This document shows, piece by piece, positions 28,510-39,300 of a stretch of DNA of 64,000 nucleotides (position 1 is the first letter of the stretch; every line of letters starts with the position of its first letter). Source of the stretch: CAVVVS01 sp963751355. Lineage in GTDB: Bacteria; Bacteroidota; Ignavibacteria; Ignavibacteriales; Ignavibacteriaceae. The stretch covers positions 18,353 to 82,352 of the forward strand of contig CAVVVS010000071.1 in NCBI GenBank assembly GCA_963751355.1, read 5' to 3'. The notes below the pieces were generated by a model. That model made no database searches. It saw nothing but the letters and a program-made list of their open reading frames with translations, and was not told where the DNA came from. The translations under genes were made by a program, and so were the position numbers.

Positions 28510-28548
28510 AAGGCTGCCTAAAAAGTAATCTACATTTTGGACAGCCTT
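28510..28548. repeat. Hairpin between convergent genes
   Basis: AAGGCTG (28510-28516) pairs with CAGCCTT (28542-28548), with two further G-C pairs after one bulge. It lies between the convergent DUF1684 and coiled-coil lipoprotein genes. Neither side has a proper T-run, so a terminator role is only possible. Confidence 0.4.
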
Positions 28549-28630
28549 CATGAATGAGTTTAAAAATTCTCACAAAGTTAAAAATATTTACAAAAACAAT
28601 AGTGTAAATGAGAATATCATGTATGGTTTA

Positions 28631-29590
28631 TTAATTATAAATCTTGAAGGGATTTCCCCTGCTTATTTCTTTGCCGAAATTTTGTTTATAAATCTTTTTA
28701 TACTTATCTAATAAATTATTAGGAAGTTCCTTCCCGTTGACGGTCATTTTATCAGGTCCGAGTTCCATACTGAAATGTTCATCTTCTATTTTAATGTATC
28801 CGTCCTTTACTAATTCATGCTTAACATCCTTTAAGAAACTTTTCAACTTGCTTAGTTTTTTATCAAGATCTTTTAAATTTAATTTTAAATCCTTCAGCTC
28901 ATCTTTAAGCCTGCTCATCCGGGACTCTAAACCTGACATGTTGATGTCGGAGTTGTCATAATCAAAATAGAATGAATGATGATTAAATTTCATTTTCTTT
29001 ATATGATTTTTCAGCTTCTCCATATCAGTTCTGAATTCAGTTGTATCGAATTTAAAATCAAATTTCATATCTTTTAGTTTGTGCAATTCTTTGCTCATAT
29101 TTTTCATTTCTTCCTTAAATGCTTTTTTGTCGAAAGGAAAATATGTAGAGTCAAATTTCAGATTCCGCAGACTGGATTTCAAATGCTCCATATCTTTTTT
29201 AAATTCTGTTGAATCGAACGGAAAATCTTTCATGTGAAAGGTAAAGTATCGCGGTTCGCTTTGTACTTCGTAGAGATTATCATATACTAAATCTTTGTAC
29301 TGTTTAATCTGCTTCTCAGGAATTTGAACATTGTTCTTATAAAGTTTTGATATTTTGTTATTATCGAAAATAACTTTCCAGTTGATATCATTTCCATCTT
29401 TTTTTTCGACGAAAGAAAACACCTTTTCGTTAGGCTTTAGTGTATCTTGAACGGTTTTGGGTTTGTTTCCGGTCTGACCTGAAGTACTTGCACAAGCTTG
29501 CAAGCTAACGAGAGAATAGACTGTTATTGCAAATATTGCAGTCAATTCTCCGAATTTGTGAAAAGAAAATTTAGTAAATGAAGATTTCAT
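28631..29590 (-). CDS. Lipoprotein with internal repeats and coiled coil
   Basis: The N-terminus has a hydrophobic segment (ELTAIFAITVYSLVSLQAC) ending in a lipobox-like LQAC, so it is probably lipid-anchored. Residues ~115-205 hold three related units built on FPFDSTEFKKDMEHLKS, FPFDKKAFKEEMKNMSK and FKFDTTEFRTDMEKLKN. A long charged coiled coil (~215-265, Leu/Lys/Asp heptads such as LKDELKDLKLNLKDLDKKL) and a conserved-looking end (GPDKMTVNGKELPNNLLDKY) follow. The DNNKISKLYKNNVQIP segment and the end resemble tails of some BlaR1/M56-type proteins of Bacteroidota, but no peptidase is present. Function unknown; a structural or sensing role in the envelope is possible. Confidence 0.7.
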   Translation of the reverse strand: MKSSFTKFSFHKFGELTAIFAITVYSLVSLQACASTSGQTGNKPKTVQDTLKPNEKVFSFVEKKDGNDINWKVIFDNNKISKLYKNNVQIPEKQIKQYKDLVYDNLYEVQSEPRYFTFHMKDFPFDSTEFKKDMEHLKSSLRNLKFDSTYFPFDKKAFKEEMKNMSKELHKLKDMKFDFKFDTTEFRTDMEKLKNHIKKMKFNHHSFYFDYDNSDINMSGLESRMSRLKDELKDLKLNLKDLDKKLSKLKSFLKDVKHELVKDGYIKIEDEHFSMELGPDKMTVNGKELPNNLLDKYKKIYKQNFGKEISRGNPFKIYN

Positions 29591-30011
29591 CCTTCGCTCC
29601 TTTTGGTTTATAAATAACTTGCGGAAACGGGATTTATTTTACGGAATCATCCGCTTTTATTAATTAAGACGCTCGGGCGAAAGGGAAGTTTTGTGTAATC
29701 ATCACCAATTATTTGAACGAGCATTTTTTGATATGAACGGTTACAATTTAGGATGGAGAAAGGTTAAATAAATCTTTGAGATTATCTTTGATGAGAGATT
29801 TTAAAATTGGTCAATTGTCATTGTAATCAATTAATTTATTAAGGATTATATAAATGACGGACGAAACCCAAATGATACTATGAATAACTGTAAGACAAAT
29901 GACAAAGACAATAAAAACTAAATAAAAATTTTTTTGCATTTTATTATCATTATTGGAATATTCACTCCTGTTTTTTAATTTAGTTTTGCAATTTTTTTTA
30001 AGGGGAGATTT
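29591..30011. other. Divergent intergenic region with promoters
   Basis: This 421-base gap separates the minus-strand coiled-coil lipoprotein gene from the plus-strand OPT transporter and should hold both promoters. A 9-codon frame (29855, MTDETQMIL) has an AAGGA upstream but is too short to call. I see no other gene. Confidence 0.5.
29981..29988 (+). promoter_or_regulatory. Possible Bacteroidota-type -7 element for the OPT gene
   Basis: TAGTTTTG matches the TAnnTTTG -7 consensus used by the primary sigma factor of Bacteroidota. It is 23 bases before the start codon, with the strong AGGGGAG ribosome-binding site between. The matching -33 TTG is not at ideal spacing, so this is tentative. Confidence 0.3.
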
Positions 30012-32024
30012 ATGGCAAATAATAAAGATTCCGCAGCAGAATTCAAACCTTATATTTCCGCAAAAGAAACCATCTCTGAGTTCACATTAAAAGCAATAAT
30101 TTTAGGTGGAATTTTCGGAATAATCTTCGGCGCATCCTCTGTTTATTTGGGATTAAAAGTCGGAATGACGGTCAGCGCTTCAATACCTATCGCTGTATTG
30201 GCAATTTCCGTATTTAAAAAGTTCGGCAACGCAACTATACTTGAAAACAATATAGTTCAAACAATAGGTTCTGCCGGTGAATCGGTAGCTGCAGGAGTTG
30301 TCTTTACAATTCCGGCACTTTTATTTCTTCCCGGGGGAATGGCTTACTTCAAATATTTTCAAATATTTGTTCTTGCTTTAACCGGCGGCGTTTTGGGAGT
30401 TCTCTTTATGATTCCTCTAAGAAGAGCATTAATTGTAAAAGAGCATGAAACCTTACCGTATCCTGAAGGAACTGCATGCGCCGACGTGCTGATTGCCGGC
30501 GAAAAGGGCGGTAATTTAGCAAAAAAAGTTTACTATGGTTTAGGTATAGCATTTGTTTACAAACTCTTCATGTCTATTCTCGGATTGTGGAAAGATGTTC
30601 CTACTTATGTATTCGGAAGAAAATCTGCACTGCCTAACGGAACAATCAACGGTGAAATAACTCCGGAACTATTAGGGGTTGGGTATATAATCGGTCCGCG
30701 TATTGCCGGAATAATGGTAGCCGGCGGCGTTCTGTCATGGATAGTTTTAATTCCGTTAATCACGTTATTGGGTGATCATTTAACAACGGTATTTCCGCCC
30801 GCGACCAAGCTTATATCGGAAATGTCTCCGAGCGAAATTTGGAACAATTATATCAGATATATTGGTGCCGGCGCAGTAACATTCGGCGGGTTAATTACTT
30901 TAATAAAATCTATTCCAACAATTATTAGTGCATTTTCGGATTCCTTTAAAGACATAAAAGCGAATAGGGCAAATAAACAAAATAATGTAGTTACTGAGAT
31001 CGAAAGAACTTCAAGAGACATACCTCTTACGGTTGTTTTAGGGGGAAGCCTTTTACTTGTAATTTTTATGGTTTTGATTCCTTCTATTCCAACGAACTTT
31101 CTTTCCGCAATTATGGTTGTAATATTCGGATTTTTCTTTGTCACTGTTTCTTCAAGAATTGTGGGGTTAATCGGTTCATCATCAAATCCGGTATCCGGTA
31201 TGACGATTGCAACTCTAATGGCAACTTCTTTAATTTTTGTCGGAATCGGATGGACGGGTGACTTTTATCAGCCATTAGCCTTGGTTGTCGGCTCAATTGT
31301 TTGTATTGCAGTAGCAAATGCCGGTTCTACATCTCAAGATTTAAAGACCGGTTTTTTAGTCGGCGCAACACCTATTAAACAGCAAATCGGACTGCTAATT
31401 GGAGTTTTAGTTTCCGTTGTTGCAATTGGATTTACATTACTTCTGCTAACAAATACAGTTGGAATAGGTACCATTACACCGCAGCACCCTCAACCATTGC
31501 CTGCACCGCAGGCAATTTTAATGTCAACTGTTATCAAAGGATTATTAAGTCAAAATCTACCCTGGGGATTAGTACTTATCGGAATGGGCCTATCATTAGT
31601 AATGGAATTATCGGGAGTTTCGTCTCTGGCTTTTGCTGTTGGAGCGTATCTTCCGCTTTCGACTACTTCGACAATATACATCGGCGGTTTGGTTAAATGG
31701 TTTGTCGATAAAAAGAAAAAATCAAAAGAAACCGAAATTGGACCCGGCGCATTATTTAGCTCAGGGCTTATTGCCGGTGGTACGATTATGGGAATTATAG
31801 TTGCTGTGTTAATCGGATGGACAGTCGGCAACGATGTCCAGGGAAATGCAATTTCATTTATTGATAAAGTTCACCAAATAGTTCTCGGCATTTTTACAAG
31901 CGGCGGTACAGGAACTTTAGGCGATTATTTAGGCGGCTGGGGTGATATTTTAGGTTTGTTTTTCTTTGCTTTGCTTTCATTATTGCTTTATAAAATTGCA
32001 ATGGGAAAAGAAGATAAAATTTAA
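30012..32024 (+). CDS. OPT-family oligopeptide transporter
   Basis: A 670-residue polytopic protein with about 15 helices. Family blocks are FGASSVYLGLKVGMTVSASI near the N-terminus, NNIVQTIGSAGESVAAGVVF, and HETLPYPEGTACADVLIAGE, followed by SLVMELSGVSSLAFAVGAYL and the TTSTIYIGGLVKW segment near the C-terminus. These match the prokaryotic OPT branch (EspB-like), thought to take up peptides or metal chelates by proton symport. The ATG has an excellent AGGGGAG site. An MFS gene follows after 11 bases, so the two are probably co-transcribed. Confidence 0.93.
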   Translation: MANNKDSAAEFKPYISAKETISEFTLKAIILGGIFGIIFGASSVYLGLKVGMTVSASIPIAVLAISVFKKFGNATILENNIVQTIGSAGESVAAGVVFTIPALLFLPGGMAYFKYFQIFVLALTGGVLGVLFMIPLRRALIVKEHETLPYPEGTACADVLIAGEKGGNLAKKVYYGLGIAFVYKLFMSILGLWKDVPTYVFGRKSALPNGTINGEITPELLGVGYIIGPRIAGIMVAGGVLSWIVLIPLITLLGDHLTTVFPPATKLISEMSPSEIWNNYIRYIGAGAVTFGGLITLIKSIPTIISAFSDSFKDIKANRANKQNNVVTEIERTSRDIPLTVVLGGSLLLVIFMVLIPSIPTNFLSAIMVVIFGFFFVTVSSRIVGLIGSSSNPVSGMTIATLMATSLIFVGIGWTGDFYQPLALVVGSIVCIAVANAGSTSQDLKTGFLVGATPIKQQIGLLIGVLVSVVAIGFTLLLLTNTVGIGTITPQHPQPLPAPQAILMSTVIKGLLSQNLPWGLVLIGMGLSLVMELSGVSSLAFAVGAYLPLSTTSTIYIGGLVKWFVDKKKKSKETEIGPGALFSSGLIAGGTIMGIIVAVLIGWTVGNDVQGNAISFIDKVHQIVLGIFTSGGTGTLGDYLGGWGDILGLFFFALLSLLLYKIAMGKEDKI

Positions 32025-32035
32025 TTAGAAAATTC

Positions 32036-33364
32036 ATGACAAAAATCAATCCGCCATTAGGACTCGTTAAAAAAGAACCAACACCTTTTTATAGGTGGAT
32101 GGTTCTTTTATTTTTAAGTGTTGCAATGTTTGGCAATTACTATGTTTTCGATTCTATTGCATTAGTTGCCGATCAGCTAAAAACCTCACTTCATTTCACT
32201 GATCTAGATATCGGGCAGCTATACTCTGCTTACAGCTTAGCCGCAATAATAGTATTAGTCTTTGGCGGTATTTTGGTTGATAAATTGGGTACAAAAAAAT
32301 CGGCACTTATTTTTGCTTCAATTTGTACAATTTCAGGCTTTTTAGTTGCGTTTTCGTCAAATTTATATCTAATGCTTGCCGGCAGATTTTTATTGGGAAT
32401 CGGATCAGAGCCTCTAATAGTTGCAATTACCGTAGCAATTGCAAAATGGTATAAGGGAAAAGAATTAAGTTTTGCTATGGGATTAAACTTGTTTTTTGCC
32501 CGCAGCGGAACCGTTGCTGTTGACAATTCTCCTACAATTTTTCCGGGCTTGTATAGCGGCGGTTATTCAGCTCCTTTGTTTGCGGCTGCTTTTATAGGTA
32601 TTCTTTCACTTGTAGGTATTCTGGTTTATTATATAATTGAATCTTCAGGTGAAAAGAAGTTTGCATTGGGTGGCGGCGCCCAGACCGACAAATTAAACTT
32701 GAAGAATCTTTTTAAATTTAATAAGTCATTCTGGTATATAACATTGTTATGTGTTACGTTTTATTCTGCGATCTTTCCTTTCCGAACTTTTGCAGTTAAA
32801 TTCTTTATGGAAAGTCATCACCTGTCGCGTGAAACCGCAGGCTGGATGATCTCAAATTTACCTCTGGCTGCAATGATTGCGACACCGCTCATTGGATTAC
32901 TGGTAGATTTTATCGGCAGACGTGCGTTACTGATGACCATAGGTTCAATTTTATTATTACCTGTTTATTTGCTGATGGCTTACAGTAATCTTTCACTTTA
33001 TGTTCCGGTTATTATGATGGGAGTTGCATTCTCATTAATCCCTGCAGTTATGTGGCCCGCGGTATCTTACATCGTGGAAGAAAAGCGTTTGGGAGCTGCC
33101 TATGCACTGATGACACTAATACAGCAAATTGGAATGATGCTATTTCCATTAATAGTAGGAGCTGCAAACGATTATTCAGGTGCAAGTGCAACTAATCCAG
33201 GTGGATATAATCTTGGAATGTGGATATTTTCAATACTCGGAGTCTTAGGTCTTATCTTTGCATATTTGTTGAGGAAATCGGAAACCGGACCGAACGGACA
33301 TGGGCTTGAACTAAGTAAAGCTGAGGCTGAACGGAGAAGGCTGGCTATAGAAGCCGGCAGTTAG
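32036..33364 (+). CDS. Major facilitator superfamily transporter
   Basis: A 442-residue protein with 12 predicted helices. The loop 2-3 motif DKLGTKKS and its repeat in the second half (GLLVDFIGRRALLM) are typical of MFS, as is RFLLGIGSEPLIVAITVAIA after helix 4. The PFRTFAVKFFMESHHLSRETAG region recalls the mammalian MFSD1-like branch, whose members transport dipeptides; I offer this only as a lead. Its position 11 bases after the OPT peptide transporter gene fits a role in peptide uptake. Confidence 0.85.
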   Translation: MTKINPPLGLVKKEPTPFYRWMVLLFLSVAMFGNYYVFDSIALVADQLKTSLHFTDLDIGQLYSAYSLAAIIVLVFGGILVDKLGTKKSALIFASICTISGFLVAFSSNLYLMLAGRFLLGIGSEPLIVAITVAIAKWYKGKELSFAMGLNLFFARSGTVAVDNSPTIFPGLYSGGYSAPLFAAAFIGILSLVGILVYYIIESSGEKKFALGGGAQTDKLNLKNLFKFNKSFWYITLLCVTFYSAIFPFRTFAVKFFMESHHLSRETAGWMISNLPLAAMIATPLIGLLVDFIGRRALLMTIGSILLLPVYLLMAYSNLSLYVPVIMMGVAFSLIPAVMWPAVSYIVEEKRLGAAYALMTLIQQIGMMLFPLIVGAANDYSGASATNPGGYNLGMWIFSILGVLGLIFAYLLRKSETGPNGHGLELSKAEAERRRLAIEAGS

Positions 33365-33479
33365 TAACGAAATAGAACTGAAATTTATTTTATGACAGTA
33401 TAATCATTCTGAAAAAAGCAATTTCCCTACTGAGACCGTCAATTATATACAAAAGTTATGCACAGCCCTATTTTTGTTA

Positions 33480-33607
33480 TATTGAGCGAAGCACGCAATG
33501 GACTCCAATGGCGAAATAACTTAAAATGCTCAATAAATGCAGCAATGAGATTCTATCCGCCTAAGTTAATACCATATGGCACAGATATAGACGGGTCAGA
33601 ATGACAA
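33480..33607. repeat. TGTCAT-type palindromic repeat, degenerate copy 2
   Basis: The stretch starts ATTGAGCGAAGCACGCAATGG and ends GGTCAGAATGACA, the other half of the TGTCATTCTGA unit. The centre is diverged, with a possible second copy of GCTCAATAAATGCAGCAATGA. It lies between the convergent MFS and phosphoesterase genes. Confidence 0.45.
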
Positions 33608-33643
33608 TTTTGTTTATTAACTATTATTTTAAGGTGCTCAATT

Positions 33644-36118
33644 CTAATCGTCATCTTTATCATGATGTTTTTCTACTGTCTTAACAAAAGCGCTTCTTAC
33701 AGGGGCGGGCATTACCGAGTTTCTGCCTTTCACCGATTTCCAGATAATTTCATTTAATTCATCTTCCGGCGCTGCATCTTCTTTTGCGAAATTCATTTTT
33801 TCACTTGCTTCGGAACCGTAAGCATCCGCCATATTTTTTGCGTGAATGTCTATCAGCGGGGAAATGACATTATAAGGTGTTGTATCCGGTTTATCCTGAA
33901 TAGAAAACAAAATGGGTGTTGCCGAAAGATCGTACTGTGTCATCGGCGGCAGCCCTAGAATTAACTCCATTGTTTTCAAAACTCCGGATGTTGAATACAT
34001 TGTATGATCAACATAATGGCGTTTAACATAGGGACTGATAACAAGCAGCGTTGATCGATGAGCATCCACATGATCCGAGCCGTCCTGAGCATCATCTTCC
34101 AAAACAAAAATAATCGAACTCTTCCAGTATTTGCTGTGAGATATAGTCTGTACGATTAAACCTAGTGCATAATCGTTTTGTGCAAGATAAGCGTGCGGGG
34201 TTAATCTTCCTTTAGCTGTTCCGTATGTATGGTCGTTCGGTAATCTCATTATGTTGAAATTTGGGAGCGAATCGTTTTTCACATAGTTTTCAAACTCTTT
34301 TTTCCATTGTTCATACCGGTAAACATCACTGATAGTTAAACTCCAGCCCGGGTATGTCGGGGAAACATACGGACGCATATCTTCATCATTTGCCTGATAA
34401 ATTCCGTTCACTTTGCTGACGAACTCACCGTAATCTCTTAAAGATCTACCATGGTTCAAAACATCATTCCAGATGTAACCGGAAGACGGTGTTGCAATCG
34501 GATAACCGCCTTCAAACTGATATGCGCCGCCTCTTCCGCCGTAATATACAGGCCACATTTTTTCCACGTAATCGGTAGCATATGCAGCAGTCGACCAGTT
34601 ATGTCCGTCCGCGCTTACTTCGGCATCTACATAAAAATTATCGTATAGCGTAAATTCTTCCGTCAAGTTATGCTGATTCGGCGTAATCTTCCGCGGGAAT
34701 AAACATAACGAAGAATCTCCATTTCCTTCTTTTATATCCCCGAATACCTGGTCGTATGTTCTGTTTTCTTTAATGATGTAGAAAACATGTTTAATTTCTT
34801 TACTTCCGCCGCTGTTATAATTAGTAGGAATTACGCTCTGAATACCTGTCCAGTTTTTCTCTTTTGAAATGTAGGGAGTATTATCATATACTTTTTTGCT
34901 TAGTGCTGCCAATGTTTTGTTATCCGGGTAATTAATTATTGAAAGAGTTCCTTTAAACAAACTTCCTATATATTGTAAGTCCTTGTAGTTTTTTACTCCC
35001 GGTTTCGGTCCTTGTGGATTGGGCATGGATTTAAGTCCCTTACCGTTTGCAACCAATATACTGTTATTCTTTTTATTGTATTGAACCGCTGTCGGATACC
35101 AGCCAACCGGAATAAAACCGATACTTTTTGATTTATCTTTTTTAGAAATATCGAACAGAGCTATGTAATTGTTATCGGCATTTGCAACCATCAAAACACT
35201 TTCATCTCCGTTAAAGCATATTGCATCGGGTGTGCTTCCGAAAGGTACATCCGCACCTAAAGCAGAGTTTAATTTTTCCGTTTCTTTATTTGTAGTTAAA
35301 TCAACTACCGATGTTGAGTTGTTGTTAGCATTAGTCACAAACAACCTGGAATCATCTTTGGATATAAGTATCTGGCAGGGATGATTCCCAACTTTAATTT
35401 TATTTACAATTTGATAATTGCTTAAATCAATTTCAGCGATTGAAGAATTTCCCCATAACGATACGTATGCTTTAGTTTCCGCATGATTACTTTTAACACC
35501 GTAACATTGAGAAGGCATCTCTACTTTTTTTACAATCTTTTTTGTAGAAGGATTACATACGTACAGGGTATTGTTACCCTTTGTTACAACCAGAAGAAGA
35601 TTTTTCGCGGGAAGATAATCCAACCCCGTGACCGATATTTTATCTTTCGGATGTCTTTGTCCGAACACAATTGAATCCCGTAAAGCTACTTTACCGTTGT
35701 TAAAGCTGTAAATGTACACAACATTATTATCGCCGCCGGAGACGAACAGCCTTGAATCGTCCTTGTTAAAAGCCAGACCGTACCAGGTATTAGAAACCTT
35801 GAGCCGTTGTACTTCCTTCGCATCATTCAAATCTACAACCGATAGAGAATTTTCGCCCATCCCGCTGTTGGAGGAAATCGCGTAATTCCCGTCGTTTGTG
35901 ACAACCATGTTTAAAGGTAGTTCACCTATTCCAACTTGTTTACCGGTAGGTGTAAGTTTCCATCCATTGGGTAATAATGTAAAACCGGGATATTGACCCG
36001 GCAAATTTGAATTTTTTTCATTCGATTCTTTTTGCTGGTGAAGCGAAGACGAGCAGCCGAAAGAAATAAAAAGTAACATCCCCGAAAGTAAAATTGCGGT
36101 AAAATTTTTAGTAGTCAT
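33644..36118 (-). CDS. Lipoprotein: YncE-like beta-propeller fused to alkaline-phosphatase-type phosphoesterase
   Basis: A lipobox signal (AILLSGMLLFISFGC, Cys about residue 22) begins an 824-residue protein. Residues ~45-400 are a seven-bladed YVTN/YncE-type propeller (repeats such as SVVDLNDAKEVQRLKVSN, DDSRLFVSGGDNNVVYIYS, DDSRLFVTNANNNSTSVVDL). Residues ~440-770 are a phosphoesterase domain of the alkaline-phosphatase superfamily, with FYIIKENRTYDQVFGD, the metal-site FVLEDDAQDGSDHVDAHRS and HTYGTAKGRLTPHAY. The domain family includes phospholipase C-like and acid phosphatases. The combination is known in bacterial genomes as a bifunctional YncE/alkaline-phosphatase-like protein, but its substrate is not. 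It probably faces the periplasm or surface. Confidence 0.9.
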   Translation of the reverse strand: MTTKNFTAILLSGMLLFISFGCSSSLHQQKESNEKNSNLPGQYPGFTLLPNGWKLTPTGKQVGIGELPLNMVVTNDGNYAISSNSGMGENSLSVVDLNDAKEVQRLKVSNTWYGLAFNKDDSRLFVSGGDNNVVYIYSFNNGKVALRDSIVFGQRHPKDKISVTGLDYLPAKNLLLVVTKGNNTLYVCNPSTKKIVKKVEMPSQCYGVKSNHAETKAYVSLWGNSSIAEIDLSNYQIVNKIKVGNHPCQILISKDDSRLFVTNANNNSTSVVDLTTNKETEKLNSALGADVPFGSTPDAICFNGDESVLMVANADNNYIALFDISKKDKSKSIGFIPVGWYPTAVQYNKKNNSILVANGKGLKSMPNPQGPKPGVKNYKDLQYIGSLFKGTLSIINYPDNKTLAALSKKVYDNTPYISKEKNWTGIQSVIPTNYNSGGSKEIKHVFYIIKENRTYDQVFGDIKEGNGDSSLCLFPRKITPNQHNLTEEFTLYDNFYVDAEVSADGHNWSTAAYATDYVEKMWPVYYGGRGGAYQFEGGYPIATPSSGYIWNDVLNHGRSLRDYGEFVSKVNGIYQANDEDMRPYVSPTYPGWSLTISDVYRYEQWKKEFENYVKNDSLPNFNIMRLPNDHTYGTAKGRLTPHAYLAQNDYALGLIVQTISHSKYWKSSIIFVLEDDAQDGSDHVDAHRSTLLVISPYVKRHYVDHTMYSTSGVLKTMELILGLPPMTQYDLSATPILFSIQDKPDTTPYNVISPLIDIHAKNMADAYGSEASEKMNFAKEDAAPEDELNEIIWKSVKGRNSVMPAPVRSAFVKTVEKHHDKDDD

Positions 36119-36251
36119 ATTTCTAAAGATTTTTTATAGGTGAAATTTATTTGTTTTAAAAATATTAAAATTTTTAATTAAAGTGGGTATGATTTTATTA
36201 ATTAATGATTAATTGATATGTATTTCATAAAAGAAAATATTTTATGTTTAA

Positions 36252-36268
36252 GCATCACGAGGTGATGC
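36252..36268. promoter_or_regulatory. Perfect 17-base palindrome upstream of the phosphoesterase gene
   Basis: GCATCACGAGGTGATGC has two perfect 7-base arms around three central bases. It lies about 135 bases upstream of the phosphoesterase start and downstream of metH. It could be an operator or a small hairpin; there is no T-run for a terminator. Confidence 0.4.
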
Positions 36269-36353
36269 AACTTCAATCTTAATAACCTTGTGTGAAACAC
36301 AGAGTATAAAGTTAATAAAAGGGAAACAATATTACGTTAGATACTTTTTATTT

Positions 36354-39300
36354 TCAAACACTCCCGTCATAATTTAAAATAGGGCTGAGCCATTTCTCGG
36401 TCTCGGTCAGACTCATACCCTTACGTTTATGGTAATCCAGCACTTGATCTTTACCAATCTTGCCGACATTAAAATACTTTGCATTCGGATGTGCAAAGTA
36501 CAAACCGCTTACGGAAGCCGCTGGATACATCGCTAAGCTTTCGGTTAATTTTATCGAAGTGTTTTCTTCTGCCTTTAAAAGATCAAATATTATCCATTTC
36601 TCTGTATGATCCGGCTGGGCAGGATAGCCGGGTGCGGGACGTATACCTGAATATTTTTCTTTAACAAGATCTTTGTTTGCAAGGTTTTCTTCAGGCGAAT
36701 ATCCCCAATATTCTTTTCTAACTAATTCATGAAGATGCTCGGCAAAAGCTTCGGCTAAACGATCTGCAAGAGCTTTGGTCATTATGCTGCTGTAATCATC
36801 ATGATCAGCTTCAAACTTTTTAATAAGGTTTTCTATCCCGATTCCGGCAGTAACGGCAAATGCCCCGATAAAATCATCAACTCCTGTTTCTTTAGGAGCT
36901 ACAAAATCGGATAGCGCAAGATTAGGATTTCCATCCGATTTTTTTGTTTGAGAGCGAAGTGAGTGCAAAACTCTTTTTACACCTTTCCTGTTTTCATCGG
37001 CGTATATTTCAATATCGTCGCTGGTGGAATTTGCCGGAAATAAGCCGATAACTCCGTTTGCAGTTAAAAGTTTTTCCCTTATTATTTTATCGAGGAGTTT
37101 GTTTGCGTCATCAAAAAGTTTTTTTGCTTCCTCGCCGAATTTTTCACTTTCAAATATTGCGGGGTATTTACCCTTCATTTCCCACGTTAAAAAGAAAGGC
37201 GTCCAATCAATGTACTCCCGTAATATCTTCAGTGAATAATTATTGAAAACCGTTATACCTAACTTTGCGGGTTTTTTATTTTTTGTCTTCTCCCAATCGG
37301 TTTTTAGTTTGTTTCTCCGGGCTTCTTCTATTGAAATATAGTTTTTTGCTTCGTTCTTTTTAGCATGTGATTCACGGATTCTCTCATACTCCGATTTTAA
37401 TCCGGATTCAAATTTATCCTTAACCTGCTTATCATCACTCAAGAGACTGCTTACAACGGGTACGCTGCGGGATGCATCGAGTACATGAACCGTTGTACCC
37501 GAATACCGGGGAGCAATTTTAACTGCGGTATGAATGCGCGATGTAGTCGCTCCGCCGATTAACAAAGGAATCTTCAATCCTCTGCGTTCCATTTCTTTTG
37601 CCACATGAACCATTTCATCAAGCGAAGGAGTAATCAGACCGCTTACACCAATTACGTCCGCCTTCTCGTCTATGGCAGTTTGCAGTATCTTATCGGTAGA
37701 AACCATAACCCCGAGATCGACAACATTGTAATTATTGCATCCCAATACCACACCGACTATATTTTTACCGATATCATGCACATCGCCTTTAACGGTAGCC
37801 ATTAAAACTTTACCGGCTTCCCTGGTATCGTTCGATGCCCTCTTTTCTTCTTCGATATAAGGAATTAAATGAGCAACGGATTTTTTCATTACCCTTGCAC
37901 TTTTAACAACCTGCGGTAGAAACATCTTTCCCGATCCGAACAAATCACCGACTACATTCATCCCATCCATCAAAGGACCTTCAATAACATCCAGCGGTTT
38001 TGGATATTTTTGTCTTGCCTCTTCCGTGTCTTCAATAATATAATCGACTATACCTTTTATCAATGAATGCTTCAGTCTTTCTTCTACCGGAGCATTACGC
38101 CACTCATCTTTTTTTATTTCCGCTTTATCTTTTTGTTTTATTGTTTCGGCAAAATCAACCAGTCTTTCGGTGGAATCTTCTCTCCTGTTGAATATAACAT
38201 CTTCTACCAGTTCTAAGAGTTCTTTAGGAATTTCTTCATACACTTCAAGCTGCCCTGCATTCACAATTCCCATATCCATGCCGGCTTTAATAGCATGGTA
38301 GAGGAAAGCCGAATGCATGGCTTCGCGAACAACATTATTCCCGCGGAAAGAAAAGGAAAGATTACTTACACCGCCGCTCACTTTTGCCAGGGGAAGATTT
38401 TGTTTAATCCATTTTGTTGTTTCAATGTAATCGATAGCATAATTATTATGCTCGGAGATCCCGGTTGCAACGGTTAATATATTCGGATCGAAAATAATAT
38501 CCTGAGGCGGGAAGCCAACTTCTTCGGTTAATATTTTATATGCACGCTTACAAATTTCAATTCGTCTTTCCTGGGAATCACCCTGACCTTTTTCATCGAA
38601 TGCCATCACAATTACGGCAGCCCCGTAGCTGAGAACTTTTCGTGCATGTTCCTTAAATACTTCTTCGCCTTCTTTTAAGCTTATTGAATTGACAATCGAT
38701 TTTCCCTGAAGACATTTTAACCCGTTTTCTATAACAGTCCATTTCGAAGAATCAATCATAATTGGAAGTTTGGAAATGTCAGGTTCCGAAGCAATCAGAT
38801 TCAGAAATTTTGCCATTGCTTCTTCGGAATCGAGCAGCCCTTCGTCCATATTCACATCAATGATTTGTGCCCCGCCTTCAACCTGGTCTCTTGCAACAGC
38901 TAATGCACCCTCGTAGTCACCGGACATAATCAATCTCTGGAATTTTTTCGAACCGGTTATGTTTGTCCTTTCACCGATATTAACAAAATTTGTTTCGGGG
39001 CGAATGATCAGAGGTTCAAGTCCGCTTAATCTTAAATAAGGTTCTACGGCAGGAATTTCTCTCGGTTTATATTTTTTTGCTACTTCACTAATTGCTTTAA
39101 TGTGACCGGGAGTTGTACCGCAGCAGCCCCCTACAATATTAAAAAATCCGCTTTTGCCATAATCATCCAAAATAGATGACATGGTTTCGGCAGTTTGTTC
39201 GTACTCACCCATCTCGTTTGGAAGTCCTGCATTCGGATAAATACTCACAAAACATGTTGCAACCCTGGAAAGTTCTTCTATAAAGGGACGCATCTGTTCG

